From positions 2,418,001 through 2,482,000 of the forward strand of contig NZ_CP016428.1 in NCBI RefSeq assembly GCF_001693385.1: DNA of 64,000 nt. Direction: 5' to 3'. A model generated the notes under the pieces. The model did no database searches. It saw only the letters and a program-made list of their open reading frames with translations, and was not told where the DNA came from. Position 1 is the stretch's first letter. Each line of letters opens with the position of its first letter. The translations under genes were made by a program, and so were the position numbers. Below, in pieces: positions 53,614-62,262 of the stretch. This stretch comes from Bradyrhizobium icense. Its GTDB lineage: Bacteria > Pseudomonadota > Alphaproteobacteria > Rhizobiales > Xanthobacteraceae.

Positions 53614-54387
53614 ATGCCGGAGCTGTGCCTCCCGATCCGGACCACCGGGCTTCGGTCACTCCCGGCTCTTATGCTGTTCGTGGCAAGTGCTGTGCTTGGC
53701 GGTTGCAGCGGCGGCGATTTCGGCCGCACCCGCGCGGACATGCGCAACGACGACATGCACCGCTGGCTGGGGGCCGAGGCCACCGCAAGCGTCGGCCTCA
53801 AGCCTTCACACTTCCAGCTCACCGAAAACGAACGCCAGCTTCGCGATCTCGCCTATCCCCTGATCGAGCCGCCGCATTCGCGGCCCGCCTGGAAGAGCGT
53901 GTTCGGCGATTACCAGCCGCTGCCTTCGCCATGGCGGCAGAAGGTGGTGTTCGACCGCACCACCTACGGACGCGCCTTGATCGACGAGCCGCACCGCTCG
54001 CACACCTCGCGCTATCAGCAGTTGATCGAGGACGTTCGCAACGACATCACGAGGTTCGAGCCGTTTTTTGCCTCCGCCATCCGCGTCATCGAACTCGACC
54101 GCAAGCGCAGCGCCAGCCTGAGGATGGTGTCGGAACTGTCGCCGCGCGAACAGGCGGACGCGATCGCGCGCATGGAAGAGAACACGCTTATCGTGCAATG
54201 GGTCCAGCAATGCCTGGAGCGGCGTATCTCGTCGTATCGCTGGGCGCTCGAGCGACTGGTGATCCATGCGCCCGACGGGATCGCCGCCGACGCCGACCGC
54301 CTGATCGGCGAACTCGCCGCGCAAACCGCCAACCCGCCGGTTGCCGCCCAGCCGGTGATCGGGCGTGCGGTGACGGTGAAGGGTTAG
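53614..54387 (+). CDS. Predicted lipoprotein of unknown function
   Basis: A 257-residue protein with a signal and lipobox (FVASAVLGGC, lipidation at about Cys31). The mature region has SHFQLTENERQLRDLAYPLI and a long helical stretch (FEPFFASAIRVIELDRKRSA). No named family was recognised, but it looks conserved in this genus. It should sit in the inner or outer membrane facing the periplasm. It is the last core gene before the IS elements. Confidence 0.7.
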   Translation: MPELCLPIRTTGLRSLPALMLFVASAVLGGCSGGDFGRTRADMRNDDMHRWLGAEATASVGLKPSHFQLTENERQLRDLAYPLIEPPHSRPAWKSVFGDYQPLPSPWRQKVVFDRTTYGRALIDEPHRSHTSRYQQLIEDVRNDITRFEPFFASAIRVIELDRKRSASLRMVSELSPREQADAIARMEENTLIVQWVQQCLERRISSYRWALERLVIHAPDGIAADADRLIGELAAQTANPPVAAQPVIGRAVTVKG

Positions 54388-54432
54388 GCCGGGGCGTTAC
54401 TCATGACTCTGAAAAGAGCCATGTACTTGGCG

Positions 54433-54461
54433 ATGTCCGGATTACGCTCAGAAGCGGACAT
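54433..54461. repeat. Short palindrome next to IS insertion
   Basis: ATGTCCG (54433-54439) and CGGACAT (54455-54461) are inverted. This looks like a small dispersed intergenic palindrome of Bradyrhizobium type and lies about 30 bases from the IS end. Confidence 0.4.
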
Positions 54462-54490
54462 CTGGGCAGGTCTTCAGCGAGTCTGCTAAG

Positions 54491-56005
54491 GGCCGATTCT
54501 GTTGAAAAAGGCGGCTGTTGCGACGCAGAGATATCAGTGATTCAGTCTGTCTAAATTGGCAGGACTGAAGATCATGATGGGACACCGGCAAGTCGAACAG
54601 GCTGCGTTGTTCTATGAGTTCTCGCTCGAAAGGCATGTCCCGGCCGACCACCTGCTCCGATCAATCGATAGGTTCGTAGAGCTTGAGGAGCTGCGACGGG
54701 AACTGGCGCCGTTCTACAGCAACATCGGACGGCCTTCGATCGATCCCGAGCTGATGATCAGGATGCTCCTAATCGGCTATTGCTTCGGCATACGATCGGA
54801 GCGGCGCCTCTGCGATGAAGTCCACCTCAATCTGGCGTACCGCTGGTTTTGTCGGCTGGGTCTGGACGGGGCTGTCCCCGATCACTCGACGTTCTCGAAG
54901 AACAGGCACGGTCGCTTCCGTGAGAGCGATCTCTTCCGTCGTGTATTCGAGATCGTCTTGCGCCGCTGTATCCGGGAGCGGCTGGTCGGTGGCGAAGGGT
55001 TCGCAGTCGACGCGAGCCTGATCAAGGCGGATGCCAATCGACAGAAGGGAATCGAAGGCGACAAGGGACTTCCACCGGAGGCGGCATGCCGGGCGATAGA
55101 TGAGTATCTGGCTGTCCTCGATGATGCCGCCTTCGGAGCAGCGACCGAGGTCACGCCGAAGTTCGTGTCGCCCTCGGACCCGGCGGCGCGTTGGACGGGG
55201 GCGCACGGCGGTCAAGCCTTCTTCGCCTACTCGACGAACTACCTGGTCGACATCGATAACGCGATCATCGTTGATGTCGAGGCGACCACGGCAATCCGCC
55301 AGGCGGAAGTGTTGGCCGCCAAGCGCATGATCCAACGTTCGCTCGAACGGTTCGACCTCTATCCAAGCCGGCTTCTCGGGGACAGCGCCTATGGCTCGGC
55401 CGAGATGCTTGGGTGGCTGTTCTACGACCATGGGATCGAGCCGCACGTGACCGTCTTTGACAAGTCGGCCCGCACGGACGGGACCTTCTCGCGCGAGGAC
55501 TTCATCTATGACCATGCCGGGGACGTCTATCGTTGCCCCGGTGGCAAAACCCTCACCACCACAGGGACGCCAGTGAACGATGAGGCGACGATCCTCTACC
55601 GTGCGAGCAAGCACGATTGTCAAGCATGCTCTCTGAGAAGCAGGTGTTGCCCCAACACTCCGGCCCGGAAAGTGCCGCGCTCGGTCTACGAGGGCGCTCG
55701 CGACTTGGCGCGCGAGATCGCAAGATCATGGGAGGGCCGCACTTCGCGCCGGCTCCGGAAGAAGATCGAGATGCTGTTCGCGCACCTCAAGCGCATTCTC
55801 AAGCTCGACCGGCTGCGGCTAAGGGGCCCGAACGGCGCGCGTGACGAGTTCACCCTCGCTGCCACCGCTCAGAACCTCCGTAAGATGGCCAAGCTGATCC
55901 CGATGCCCGCGCTGACGCCCGCGTGAGGTCAACCACCCCAGCTCGTCCGCGGAACAGTGGGTGCTCACGACGAAACTACTGCCGACTTTTTCAACAGAAT
56001 CGGCC
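54491..56005 (+). mobile_element. IS1182-like insertion sequence, element A (1515 bp)
   Basis: Terminal inverted repeats of 25 bp are visible: GGCCGATTCTGTTGAAAAAG plus GCGGC at the left (54491-54515) and the same with TCGGC at the right (55981-56005 reversed), one mismatch. The element carries a single transposase. No clear target duplication was seen in the flanks. It is intact. Confidence 0.9.
54574..55926 (+). CDS. Transposase of element A (IS1182 family, DDE type)
   Basis: A 450-residue transposase from ATG 54574; AGGA lies upstream. The N-terminal DUF772-type region holds FYSNIGRPSIDPELMIRMLL and RLCDEVHLNLAYRWFCRLGL. The catalytic core includes FAVDASLIKADA (first Asp), LLGDSAYGSAEML (second Asp), and CSLRSRCCPNTPARKVPRSV near the C-terminus before the final Glu region (KKIEMLFAHLKRILKLDRLR). 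It cuts and pastes the element. The reading frame is unbroken. Confidence 0.93.
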   Translation: MMGHRQVEQAALFYEFSLERHVPADHLLRSIDRFVELEELRRELAPFYSNIGRPSIDPELMIRMLLIGYCFGIRSERRLCDEVHLNLAYRWFCRLGLDGAVPDHSTFSKNRHGRFRESDLFRRVFEIVLRRCIRERLVGGEGFAVDASLIKADANRQKGIEGDKGLPPEAACRAIDEYLAVLDDAAFGAATEVTPKFVSPSDPAARWTGAHGGQAFFAYSTNYLVDIDNAIIVDVEATTAIRQAEVLAAKRMIQRSLERFDLYPSRLLGDSAYGSAEMLGWLFYDHGIEPHVTVFDKSARTDGTFSREDFIYDHAGDVYRCPGGKTLTTTGTPVNDEATILYRASKHDCQACSLRSRCCPNTPARKVPRSVYEGARDLAREIARSWEGRTSRRLRKKIEMLFAHLKRILKLDRLRLRGPNGARDEFTLAATAQNLRKMAKLIPMPALTPA

Positions 56006-56149
56006 AGAAGGTGACATCACGCCCTTGATTCGACAGGGCTGCGAATTGCCCGTCGAGACAGTCGTTTTGCTGTTGATTTTGGCTGCAACATTTAGTTGTG
56101 TCGCGCGCAGAGTTGGATTCCGCGTTTCGATGAGAGCTGATGCAGGGCC

Positions 56150-56455
56150 ATGCGAGTCTTCTGGATTGGAGTTGGATCGATCACAGCTTTGACCCTAGCT
56201 GTGGTTTACGTCGCTAAAGAGCGCTGCAAGGACCGATGGGCGACCTATAATCTGGAAGCGATTTGGAGCTATGAAACCGGATGCTCGGTAAGGATTGGCG
56301 GCGGCCTCGTGCGAGAGGAATACGTCAGCTTTGATCGGAGAAATCTGACGGCGCCGCCAGCCGGCGGCTTCGCAAAGCCGGCCGAGGCCTTGGCACGTCC
56401 AGACTGGGTGATTCTCGGACCGAGCAATGTTGCCGGTCAGAAAAACGCGCGCTAG
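56150..56455 (+). CDS. Small exported or membrane protein between two IS elements
   Basis: A 101-residue protein with an N-terminal hydrophobic segment (FWIGVGSITALTLAVVYVA) and a mature part with Cys residues (KERCKDRW, YETGCSVRIGGG). I recognise no family. The open frame is clean and begins with ATG, but it lies in 460 bases between two insertion sequences, so it may be the remnant of the disrupted locus. Confidence 0.5.
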   Translation: MRVFWIGVGSITALTLAVVYVAKERCKDRWATYNLEAIWSYETGCSVRIGGGLVREEYVSFDRRNLTAPPAGGFAKPAEALARPDWVILGPSNVAGQKNAR

Positions 56456-56468
56456 GTCGGCTTCGGGT

Positions 56469-58032
56469 CTTGGCCGTGTAAAAACGCCGGTCCCTAGGCA
56501 GTCGAGCGGAAGCCATGACCGGCTTGGTGTCAGGCCGCGATCGCAGCCATCAGCGGCTTGATCCCGACGATGTTCATGACCCGTGTCAGATTGTAGGCCA
56601 GGATGGAGAGCGCCATTTCGGCCGCCACTTTCGGAAGCGTTTTGGTCAGGAAGTGTGTCGCTCCCATGCGGGCTTTCATGGTGCCGAACGGATGCTCGAC
56701 TGTTTCGCGACGCTGACGCATGGCGTGCGGGTTTGCATCAAGGCGATGCTGCACAGCATCGAGCAGATGCTCATGCTCCCATCGCGTAATCCGCCGTTCT
56801 GACCCAGGCGTGCATTGGGTCTTGATCGAACAGCTTTGACAGGCCGTGGTCCAGTAGCGCCGCAGCACCTTGCCGTCTTCTTCATTCATATAGCGATATG
56901 ACAGCCGCTCCCCGGCCGGGCAGCGATAAGCGTCCTCCTCTGGCAAATAGGCAAAGTCCTGCTTACCGAAGCGTCCGTCTGCCTTAGCGCCGGACGTTAG
57001 CGGTTTGGGCAGAGTTACCGTGATGCCTGCTTCGTGGCACGCGAGAATCTCTGGGCTGTTGAAGTAGCCGCGATCGGCCACAGCTTCGAGCGTCTCAGTC
57101 TTGAGGACGGCCTTCGCCTGCTTGGCCATATTGGCCAGTTGCGCCCGATCTGAGCCGCTATTCGTCACCTCGTGCGCCACAATCAGATGGTGCTCGGTAT
57201 CCACGGCAACCTGCACATTGTAGCCGACAACGCCGGAGCCCCGGCCACTCGTCGCCATCGAACGGCTGTCGGGGTCGGTCAGCGAGATTTGCTGGTCCGG
57301 CGAAGCAAGCATTTGCTTCTCGTAAACCGCAAGCTTGCCCATTTCCTCCTTGAGCTTCGTCAGCTTCTCGGTGAGCCTTGTTACCTTTGCGGCCAGCGCC
57401 TCACTCGGCTCCTGTCGATCGGCCGTGTCAAGCTGGCTCAGATAGCGGGCGACGCTCTCCTCCAGTTGAGCACGCCGCCGTTGCACCTTCGCCTTTGTGA
57501 AGTTCCTGTCCCGGTTGTTCACGGCCTTGAACTTGCTGCCATCGATGGCGACGCTCGCCGTCGCAAGAAGCCCCATTTCGCGGCAGAGTTCGACGAAGCG
57601 CGCGCAGACCTTGCGAAGCGCCAAGCCGTTGTCCTTGCGGAAGTCCGCAATGGTCTTGTGATCGGGAGCGAGCCGGCCCAGCAGCCACATCACCTCGACA
57701 TTGCGTCCGGCTTCTCGTTCGAGCCGGCGGCTCGACTGCACCCGGTTTAGGTAGCCGTAAATGTAAAGCTTAAGCAGAACCGAGGGATGGTACGACGGCC
57801 GACCGGTGGCCGCCGGCTCCACACCCTCAAAGCCCATCTCAGCCAAACCGAGCGCATCGACAAATACGTCGATCACGCGAACTGGGTTGCTCTCGTCAAT
57901 GAAGTCATCGAGGCATTCGGGCAGCAGCGTCCGCTGCCGACGATCCGCCTCTTCAACGAAGCGCCTCATCGATTCCCCCAAAAGAATCACAGGAGAATCA
58001 TAACAGCAGCCCAGTGTTTTCACACAGCCAGG
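56469..58032 (-). mobile_element. IS1182-type insertion sequence, element B copy 1 (about 1564 bp)
   Basis: The ends CTTGGCCGTGTAAAAAC (56469-56485) and its imperfect inverse GTTTTCACACAGCCAGG (58016-58032) are the terminal repeats. The same left end and first 427 bases recur at 63574. The only gene is the leftward transposase. The left flank GGGT recurs at the right junction, but it overlaps the inverted repeat by 2 bp, so a target duplication cannot be claimed. Confidence 0.85.
56530..57969 (-). CDS. Transposase of element B (IS1182 family)
   Basis: A 479-residue transposase from ATG 57969, which follows GGGGGAA; the longer frame reaches 58068 outside the element. The N-terminal part (RTLLPECLDDFIDESNPVRV) and YHPSVLLKLYIYGYLNRVQS are typical of IS1182-group enzymes. 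The core has VAIDGSKFKAV (first Asp), AVADRGYFNSPEIL (second Asp) and ETVEHPFGTMKARMG (Glu). A coiled coil (LTEKLTKLKEEMGKLAVYEK) lies between. Intact. Confidence 0.93.
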   Translation of the reverse strand: MRRFVEEADRRQRTLLPECLDDFIDESNPVRVIDVFVDALGLAEMGFEGVEPAATGRPSYHPSVLLKLYIYGYLNRVQSSRRLEREAGRNVEVMWLLGRLAPDHKTIADFRKDNGLALRKVCARFVELCREMGLLATASVAIDGSKFKAVNNRDRNFTKAKVQRRRAQLEESVARYLSQLDTADRQEPSEALAAKVTRLTEKLTKLKEEMGKLAVYEKQMLASPDQQISLTDPDSRSMATSGRGSGVVGYNVQVAVDTEHHLIVAHEVTNSGSDRAQLANMAKQAKAVLKTETLEAVADRGYFNSPEILACHEAGITVTLPKPLTSGAKADGRFGKQDFAYLPEEDAYRCPAGERLSYRYMNEEDGKVLRRYWTTACQSCSIKTQCTPGSERRITRWEHEHLLDAVQHRLDANPHAMRQRRETVEHPFGTMKARMGATHFLTKTLPKVAAEMALSILAYNLTRVMNIVGIKPLMAAIAA

Positions 58033-58142
58033 GTCAGGAGCGACGGCCAGGTGATCCAATCGGAGCAAACTACATCTTCAATCGTCCGAAAGCCGACGCG
58101 GCTTCAGCAATCTACGACACTGTGGCCCGCCTCACTAACTGA
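58033..58142 (+). pseudogene. Remnant of a gene cut by element B
   Basis: Immediately right of the IS end a frame without a start reads GDPIGANYIFNRPKADAASA and ends at TGA 58142. It has no start codon, and the reading style is coding, so it is the C-terminal scrap of a gene whose front is lost. I do not recognise the protein. Confidence 0.4.
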
Positions 58143-58153
58143 GGAGGATCACC

Positions 58154-58789
58154 ATGACCGAAGCTTCAAGCATCGTCGCAGCCACCTCTGGGCGTGTCCC
58201 TTGGAACAAGGGCAAGATCATCGGCGCGAAGCCGCCACTCCGTCCTAAGCATGTCTGGTCTATCCGGACAAAGCTCCAGGTCGAAGGTCGCGTCCGCGAT
58301 CTTGCTCTGTTCAACCTCGCTATCGACAGCAAGCTTCGCGGTTGCGACGTCGTGGCACTCAAGCTCGATGACATCGCACCGAGCGGCTATGCGGTTGACC
58401 GGGCTACCGTTCGGCAGAGGAAGACGGGCCGCCCGGTTAGGTTCGAACTGACCGAGGCAACGCGGCAAGCCATCGACGAGTATGTGAAGGCTACCGGCAA
58501 GAAGCGGGGCGACTATCTGTTCACCGGTCGCGGTGGCCTAAACCGCAGCCTCACGACTCGGCAATACGCGCGTCTTCTCGCCGAGTGGATTGCCAATGTC
58601 GGTTTGGACCCGCACTTGTTCGGAACGCATTCGCTCCGGCGAACCAAGGCGACCCTGATCTACCGTCGCACGGGCAACTTGCGCGCCGTCCAACGCCTGC
58701 TGGGGCACACCAAGATCGAGAGCACCGTGCGATACCTCGGGATTGAGGTCGACGACGCGCTCGCAATAGCAGAACAGATTGACGTCTGA
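58154..58789 (+). CDS. Tyrosine recombinase, catalytic domain only
   Basis: A 211-residue protein with all tyrosine-recombinase residues: Arg62 in SKLRGCD, Lys90 in RQRKTGRPV, His159-x-x-Arg162 in GTHSLRRTK, His185 in LLGHTKIES and Tyr194 in VRYLG. The usual N-terminal arm/core-binding domain is missing; only about 45 residues precede the catalytic domain. Such short integrases are frequent in rhizobial mobile DNA. GAGGAGG lies before ATG 58154. It is probably active on an unknown site. Confidence 0.9.
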   Translation: MTEASSIVAATSGRVPWNKGKIIGAKPPLRPKHVWSIRTKLQVEGRVRDLALFNLAIDSKLRGCDVVALKLDDIAPSGYAVDRATVRQRKTGRPVRFELTEATRQAIDEYVKATGKKRGDYLFTGRGGLNRSLTTRQYARLLAEWIANVGLDPHLFGTHSLRRTKATLIYRRTGNLRAVQRLLGHTKIESTVRYLGIEVDDALAIAEQIDV

Positions 58790-59047
58790 ACTACAGGGGC
58801 GGAGCGGACAAACTCCGCCCCCTCGAATTGGGCAGCTCGGGGCCATTTGCAGTCAAGTCCGCAGAGCGATGGTCCGATCGTAGGTGTCTGCGGGACAACA
58901 GTATCATCCGCTGTCTTGACCTGTGCGGCCCAGACTAAGCTGGAGCGGGCGAGGAACTTCGCCAAAGTTCGCGTGTTGAGAGTTAACGTAGCGGAACACC
59001 CCGACTGGCGGGCGAGGCTGGCGCGTCGGTCGTTGCGGAGGAAAATC

Positions 59048-59695
59048 ATGACCAACGTACCCGCGTGGCACGCCAAGGGTGACTGGTTCGACGTCTGCAG
59101 GTGCAATGTCCCTTGCCCCTGCTCGTGGGCCGAGCCGCCCGACGACGATTACTGCGAAGGCGTCCTTGTGTGGCACATCCGCCAGGGCCGGTATGGCGAC
59201 GTGCCACTCGACGGTCTCAACGTGGTGGGTCTGGGCACATTCAAGGGGAATGTCTGGGCGGGCACTCATTCGGAGCCCAGATTGGGCGTCCTGCTGGACG
59301 ATCGTGCGGACGATCGACAACGCGAGGCGCTCAAGACGATCTTCGGCGGACAGGCCGGTGGCTGGCCCGCTCGTTTCAACGAAATCTTCGGCGCCGAGAT
59401 GGTTGGCCTCGAGTTTGCGCCGATCACAGTGGAGATCGCCAACGACATGAGCTCTTGGCGCGCCGAGGTCCCCGGCCGCGTACGCGCAGCCGCCAACGCG
59501 CTGTCAGGCCCGACAAGCGAAGGCAAGCCGCCGCGGATGGAGAACCTCCCGGGCGCCGAGACGGGACCCGGACAGATCGGCACTCAGGGCAAGGCCACGG
59601 CAGACGCGGTCGATGCCTTCGTTTTCAAATGGGAGCGCGTCGGCAAGTCGAGCAAGCACATCACGTTCGACTGGAGCGGTCCCGACGCTTCATGA
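59048..59695 (+). CDS. DUF1326-family protein
   Basis: A 215-residue protein from ATG 59048, preceded by GGAGGAAAA. The DUF1326 signature is at the start: GDWFDVCRCNVPCPCSWAEP, whose four Cys in CRCxxxCPC could hold a metal. VWHIRQGRYGDVPLDGLNVV follows. The family is uncharacterised and is typically encoded beside DUF2182, as here (42 bases downstream). The frame open back to 58847 has no good start. Confidence 0.88.
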   Translation: MTNVPAWHAKGDWFDVCRCNVPCPCSWAEPPDDDYCEGVLVWHIRQGRYGDVPLDGLNVVGLGTFKGNVWAGTHSEPRLGVLLDDRADDRQREALKTIFGGQAGGWPARFNEIFGAEMVGLEFAPITVEIANDMSSWRAEVPGRVRAAANALSGPTSEGKPPRMENLPGAETGPGQIGTQGKATADAVDAFVFKWERVGKSSKHITFDWSGPDAS

Positions 59696-59737
59696 CGCAT
59701 CAGGCAGAAGCAAACCGCTCGCCGTATCGACAGCACA

Positions 59738-60517
59738 ATGACTCCGAGGCTCAATCCCTCCCTCGCGCGTCAGCGCGCCATCATCCTGTCGAGTCTTATC
59801 GCGATCACCGTCCTCGCTTGGATATGGGTTGCGCGTCAGGCTGACGACGGGATGCCGATGAGGATGCATGGCCTCGGCCTGACCATGGGAATGGGCGCGG
59901 CGGCCTTCCTCGCGATGTGGGTGGTCATGATGGTCGGGATGATGTTTCCGGCGTCCGCGCCCATGATCGTGACATTCGCGGCAATCCAGGCGCGAAGGCG
60001 GATGGCGCAGCGTCCCTACGTGCCGGTGTGTGTGTTCACTGCATCCTACATGGCGGTCTGGGTGGCCTTCGGTGTCGGAGCGCTGGCCCTTGCCGCGGCA
60101 ATGGACGCCCTCGCTGAGCGGTTCGACTGGATCATGTCGAACTGGCATCGGATAGCTGGTGGAATGCTCGTCGCAGCCGGCATGTACCAGTTCACGTCGC
60201 TCAAGGACACGTGTTTGCGGAAGTGCCGAACGCCCGCGGGCTTCCTGCTGGAGCACTGGCGGGACGGGTGGTCAGGCTCCTTCACCATGGGCCTTCGCCA
60301 CGGACTCTACTGTGCAGGCTGCTGCTGGCTGCTTTTCGTGATTCTCATCCCGCTCGGCATCATGAACCTGGTCGCGATGGGCGCCGTAACGGCTCTGGTA
60401 TTCGCCGAAAAGACGTTGCCTCGAGGTGACCGGATCGGCCGCGCTGCCGGGGTGGGATTGATGGCATACGGCGGGCTCGTGCTCGTCTATCCCGAATTGC
60501 TGCCTGGGGCGATGTGA
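59738..60517 (+). CDS. DUF2182-family integral membrane protein
   Basis: A 259-residue protein with about seven membrane helices. The methionine-rich signature MWVVMMVGMMFPASAPMIVT lies near residue 60, and CLRKCRTPAGF and LYCAGCCWLL supply conserved Cys. DUF2182 proteins are predicted metal-binding membrane proteins and often annotated near copper chaperones. The Met and Cys clusters make metal handling plausible, but it is unproven. Coupled by position to DUF1326. Confidence 0.88.
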   Translation: MTPRLNPSLARQRAIILSSLIAITVLAWIWVARQADDGMPMRMHGLGLTMGMGAAAFLAMWVVMMVGMMFPASAPMIVTFAAIQARRRMAQRPYVPVCVFTASYMAVWVAFGVGALALAAAMDALAERFDWIMSNWHRIAGGMLVAAGMYQFTSLKDTCLRKCRTPAGFLLEHWRDGWSGSFTMGLRHGLYCAGCCWLLFVILIPLGIMNLVAMGAVTALVFAEKTLPRGDRIGRAAGVGLMAYGGLVLVYPELLPGAM

Positions 60518-60840
60518 GCAGGTCATCCGTTAGCCGCCGCCGACGGTTGGCAGCTGGTCTACTGGATGCTTTGTTGCTTGGACCAATCGATGTTGCGCGC
60601 TCGCACCGGGTCCGGTTGGTCAGGAGCGGCGGTTCGGGTCAGCGCATTTCTTCGTCTGGTCTGCCTTTGACAGCCGACATGTCGCCGAGCGGCTCTTAGT
60701 GCAGCTTAGGGCCAGAGGACTAAACCGCTCGCGCGGTAGGGCGCTGCGGCTGGCGACACAGCCAAGAGGATAGCGCAACGGGGCGTCCTGTCTTGAGATC
60801 GAGGTGTTTCGACAACCTCACTCAAGACAGGAGCACCCCC
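60518..60840. other. Intergenic region ending in a strong hairpin
   Basis: About 320 bases without a gene. The last 54 bases hold the hairpin described separately. The remainder shows no repeat or promoter that I can defend. Confidence 0.4.
60787..60831. repeat. Long hairpin directly before the broken recombinase
   Basis: CCTGTCTTGAG (60787-60797) pairs with CTCAAGACAGG (60821-60831), and GAGGT/ACCTC pair inside it, giving 16 base pairs. There is no T-run, so it is not a normal terminator. It may be a recombination site or an end of the element that carried the recombinase. Confidence 0.7.
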
Positions 60841-61332
60841 ATGACCGACGAGGCCATGAGCCCATTGCGGCGGCGCATGATCGAACACATGACGATCCGC
60901 AAGTTAGCGCCAAAGACCCAACATGACTACGTGCAAAGGATCAAGAACTTCGCGGCGTTTCTCGGGCGATCACCGGATACGGCGAGCTTCGAGGACGTTC
61001 GCCGCTACCAGTTGCATCTGGCGGCGAGCGGTGTTGGCGTGCCGACCCTCAACCAGACCGTCTCGACGTTGAGGTTCTTCTTCCGGGTCACGCTCAGGCG
61101 CCACGAGATCGTCGAGCTCGAGCACACCCATGTCATCCACGAACCGCGCAAGCTGCCGGTGGTGCTCAGCGCCGAGGAGGTGGCGCGGCTGCTCGATGCC
61201 GCACCCGGGCTCAAATACAAGGCGGCGCTGAGCGTGGCCTATGGTGCCGGCCTGCGCGCCACCGAAGTGGTCTCGCTCAAGGTCTCCGACATCGACAGCA
61301 AGCGTATGATCATCCGCGTCGAGCAGGGCAAA
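60841..61332 (+). pseudogene. Xer/IntI-like tyrosine recombinase, truncated
   Basis: ATG 60841 starts a good recombinase N-terminus: RRRMIEHMTIRKLAPKTQHD is the SAM-like core-binding domain, and VLSAEEVARLLDAAPGLKYK then AYGAGLRATEVVSLKVSDID bring the first catalytic Arg. After MIIRVEQGKG the sequence stops matching any recombinase, and the HxxR and Tyr parts are missing. The open frame continues by chance to 61683 in unrelated sequence. Relatives are recombinases that accompany IS91-like elements. So about half the protein is lost. Confidence 0.8.
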
Positions 61333-61590
61333 GGCGGCCAGGAGCACTCAAATCCCCATAGCGCCTGCCGCACCGCCTCACGTCCCTCAAGCGCGGTTTC
61401 CTCCCTTGGAGGCTTTCGGACGCCGGCCGCCGAGCACGCGGCGCCATCTCTCAAGCGGCCGGCATCCGAAACCCTTCACAATAGCCGACATCGGGCGGGA
61501 CCGCTCCGACAGTTAATTATCGCGGGCAATACCCAGACCGTTAGGTCCGCGTTCTCTGTGACAGGCTCGCTAGACGCTCGAAACGGCGAA

Positions 61591-61998
61591 CTAGCCTCCC
61601 GCGCCGATTACGCCGGTCGCGTTGATCTCCACCTTGAGCGGCGGACTGGCCTTGGGCGAGCCAACGCGCTTTACCTCGATTAGGGTTGAGCAAGGAAAGT
61701 CGCCGGTGAAGAACTCCCGGCGCGCACGCCACACATCGGTGTTTTCATCGAGATTGGTGACGTACACAGTGATAGACATGATGTCATTCATCTTGCCGCC
61801 CGCGGCCTCAAGCAAGTCCTTGAACTTCTGGAAGATCGACTTGGCCTGAATGTACATGTCGTCGCCTGGATGCTCCCCGTTCGGCCCCGAGCCGGTCATC
61901 CCCGCGATGTGGAAATATCCATTTACCACTTTCATGTTGGACCAAGTCTGCGGCGGCGCCTCGGCCACAGTGGGCGAGCGGATCGTTTTCATGCTCAA
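61591..61998 (-). CDS. RidA-family (YjgF/YER057c/UK114) protein
   Basis: A 135-residue protein. TTG 61998 is preferred because AAGGAG lies seven bases before it; the ATG two codons later has poor spacing. The RidA fold pattern is NGYFHIAGMTGSGPNGEHPG, DIMSITVYVTNLDENTDVWR and the C-terminal ASPPLKVEINATGVI; the last block normally holds the conserved Arg/Glu pocket of imine deaminases, and here RVGSPKASPPLKVEINAT keeps the Glu. It is a stand-alone gene in accessory DNA. The substrate is unknown. Confidence 0.85.
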   Translation of the reverse strand: MSMKTIRSPTVAEAPPQTWSNMKVVNGYFHIAGMTGSGPNGEHPGDDMYIQAKSIFQKFKDLLEAAGGKMNDIMSITVYVTNLDENTDVWRARREFFTGDFPCSTLIEVKRVGSPKASPPLKVEINATGVIGAGG

Positions 61999-62049
61999 GG
62001 GTGGTCTCCTTCTGTGGAGTGGGCTCGAAGCAGGCGAGGATGCGGTGTC

Positions 62050-62262
62050 ATGTGGACCTCCTCGCCCAAGCAGTTTGTGGCGGTTGTCCTCTCAACTCGC
62101 AACGCGCAAGCGGATCGTACCACGCGCATTGCGATTGTGAACGGGCCAGAGTTTGGGTACGAGTTGATTGAAGGCGGCATGGCGCTTCGGGTCAAAAGCG
62201 ACGGTTTGGCCGGACCACAGCGACTTCCAGTCTGCCCCGGTGAACGGACATTCTCAGGATAG
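62050..62262 (+). CDS. Possible small protein of unknown function
   Basis: From ATG 62050 the frame gives 70 residues (MWTSSPKQFVAVVLSTRNAQ...) with a plausible globular composition and the run TTRIAIVNGPEFGYELIEGG. No ribosome binding site is clear. It is offered as possible because the region is otherwise empty and the composition is better than in neighbouring frames. Confidence 0.3.
   Translation: MWTSSPKQFVAVVLSTRNAQADRTTRIAIVNGPEFGYELIEGGMALRVKSDGLAGPQRLPVCPGERTFSG

Noticed and set aside
54403..54489. 28-codon frame between the lipoprotein gene and element A
   Set aside because: Too short, no ribosome binding site, and it overlaps a small palindrome typical of intergenic repeats.
56465..58034. 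GGGT as a target duplication of element B
   Set aside because: The right GGGT overlaps the last bases of the inverted repeat, so the boundary cannot be fixed from this copy alone.
61333..61683. C-terminal extension of the Xer-like recombinase
   Set aside because: No recombinase motif after 61332. The frame is open by chance and part of it is antisense to the RidA gene.
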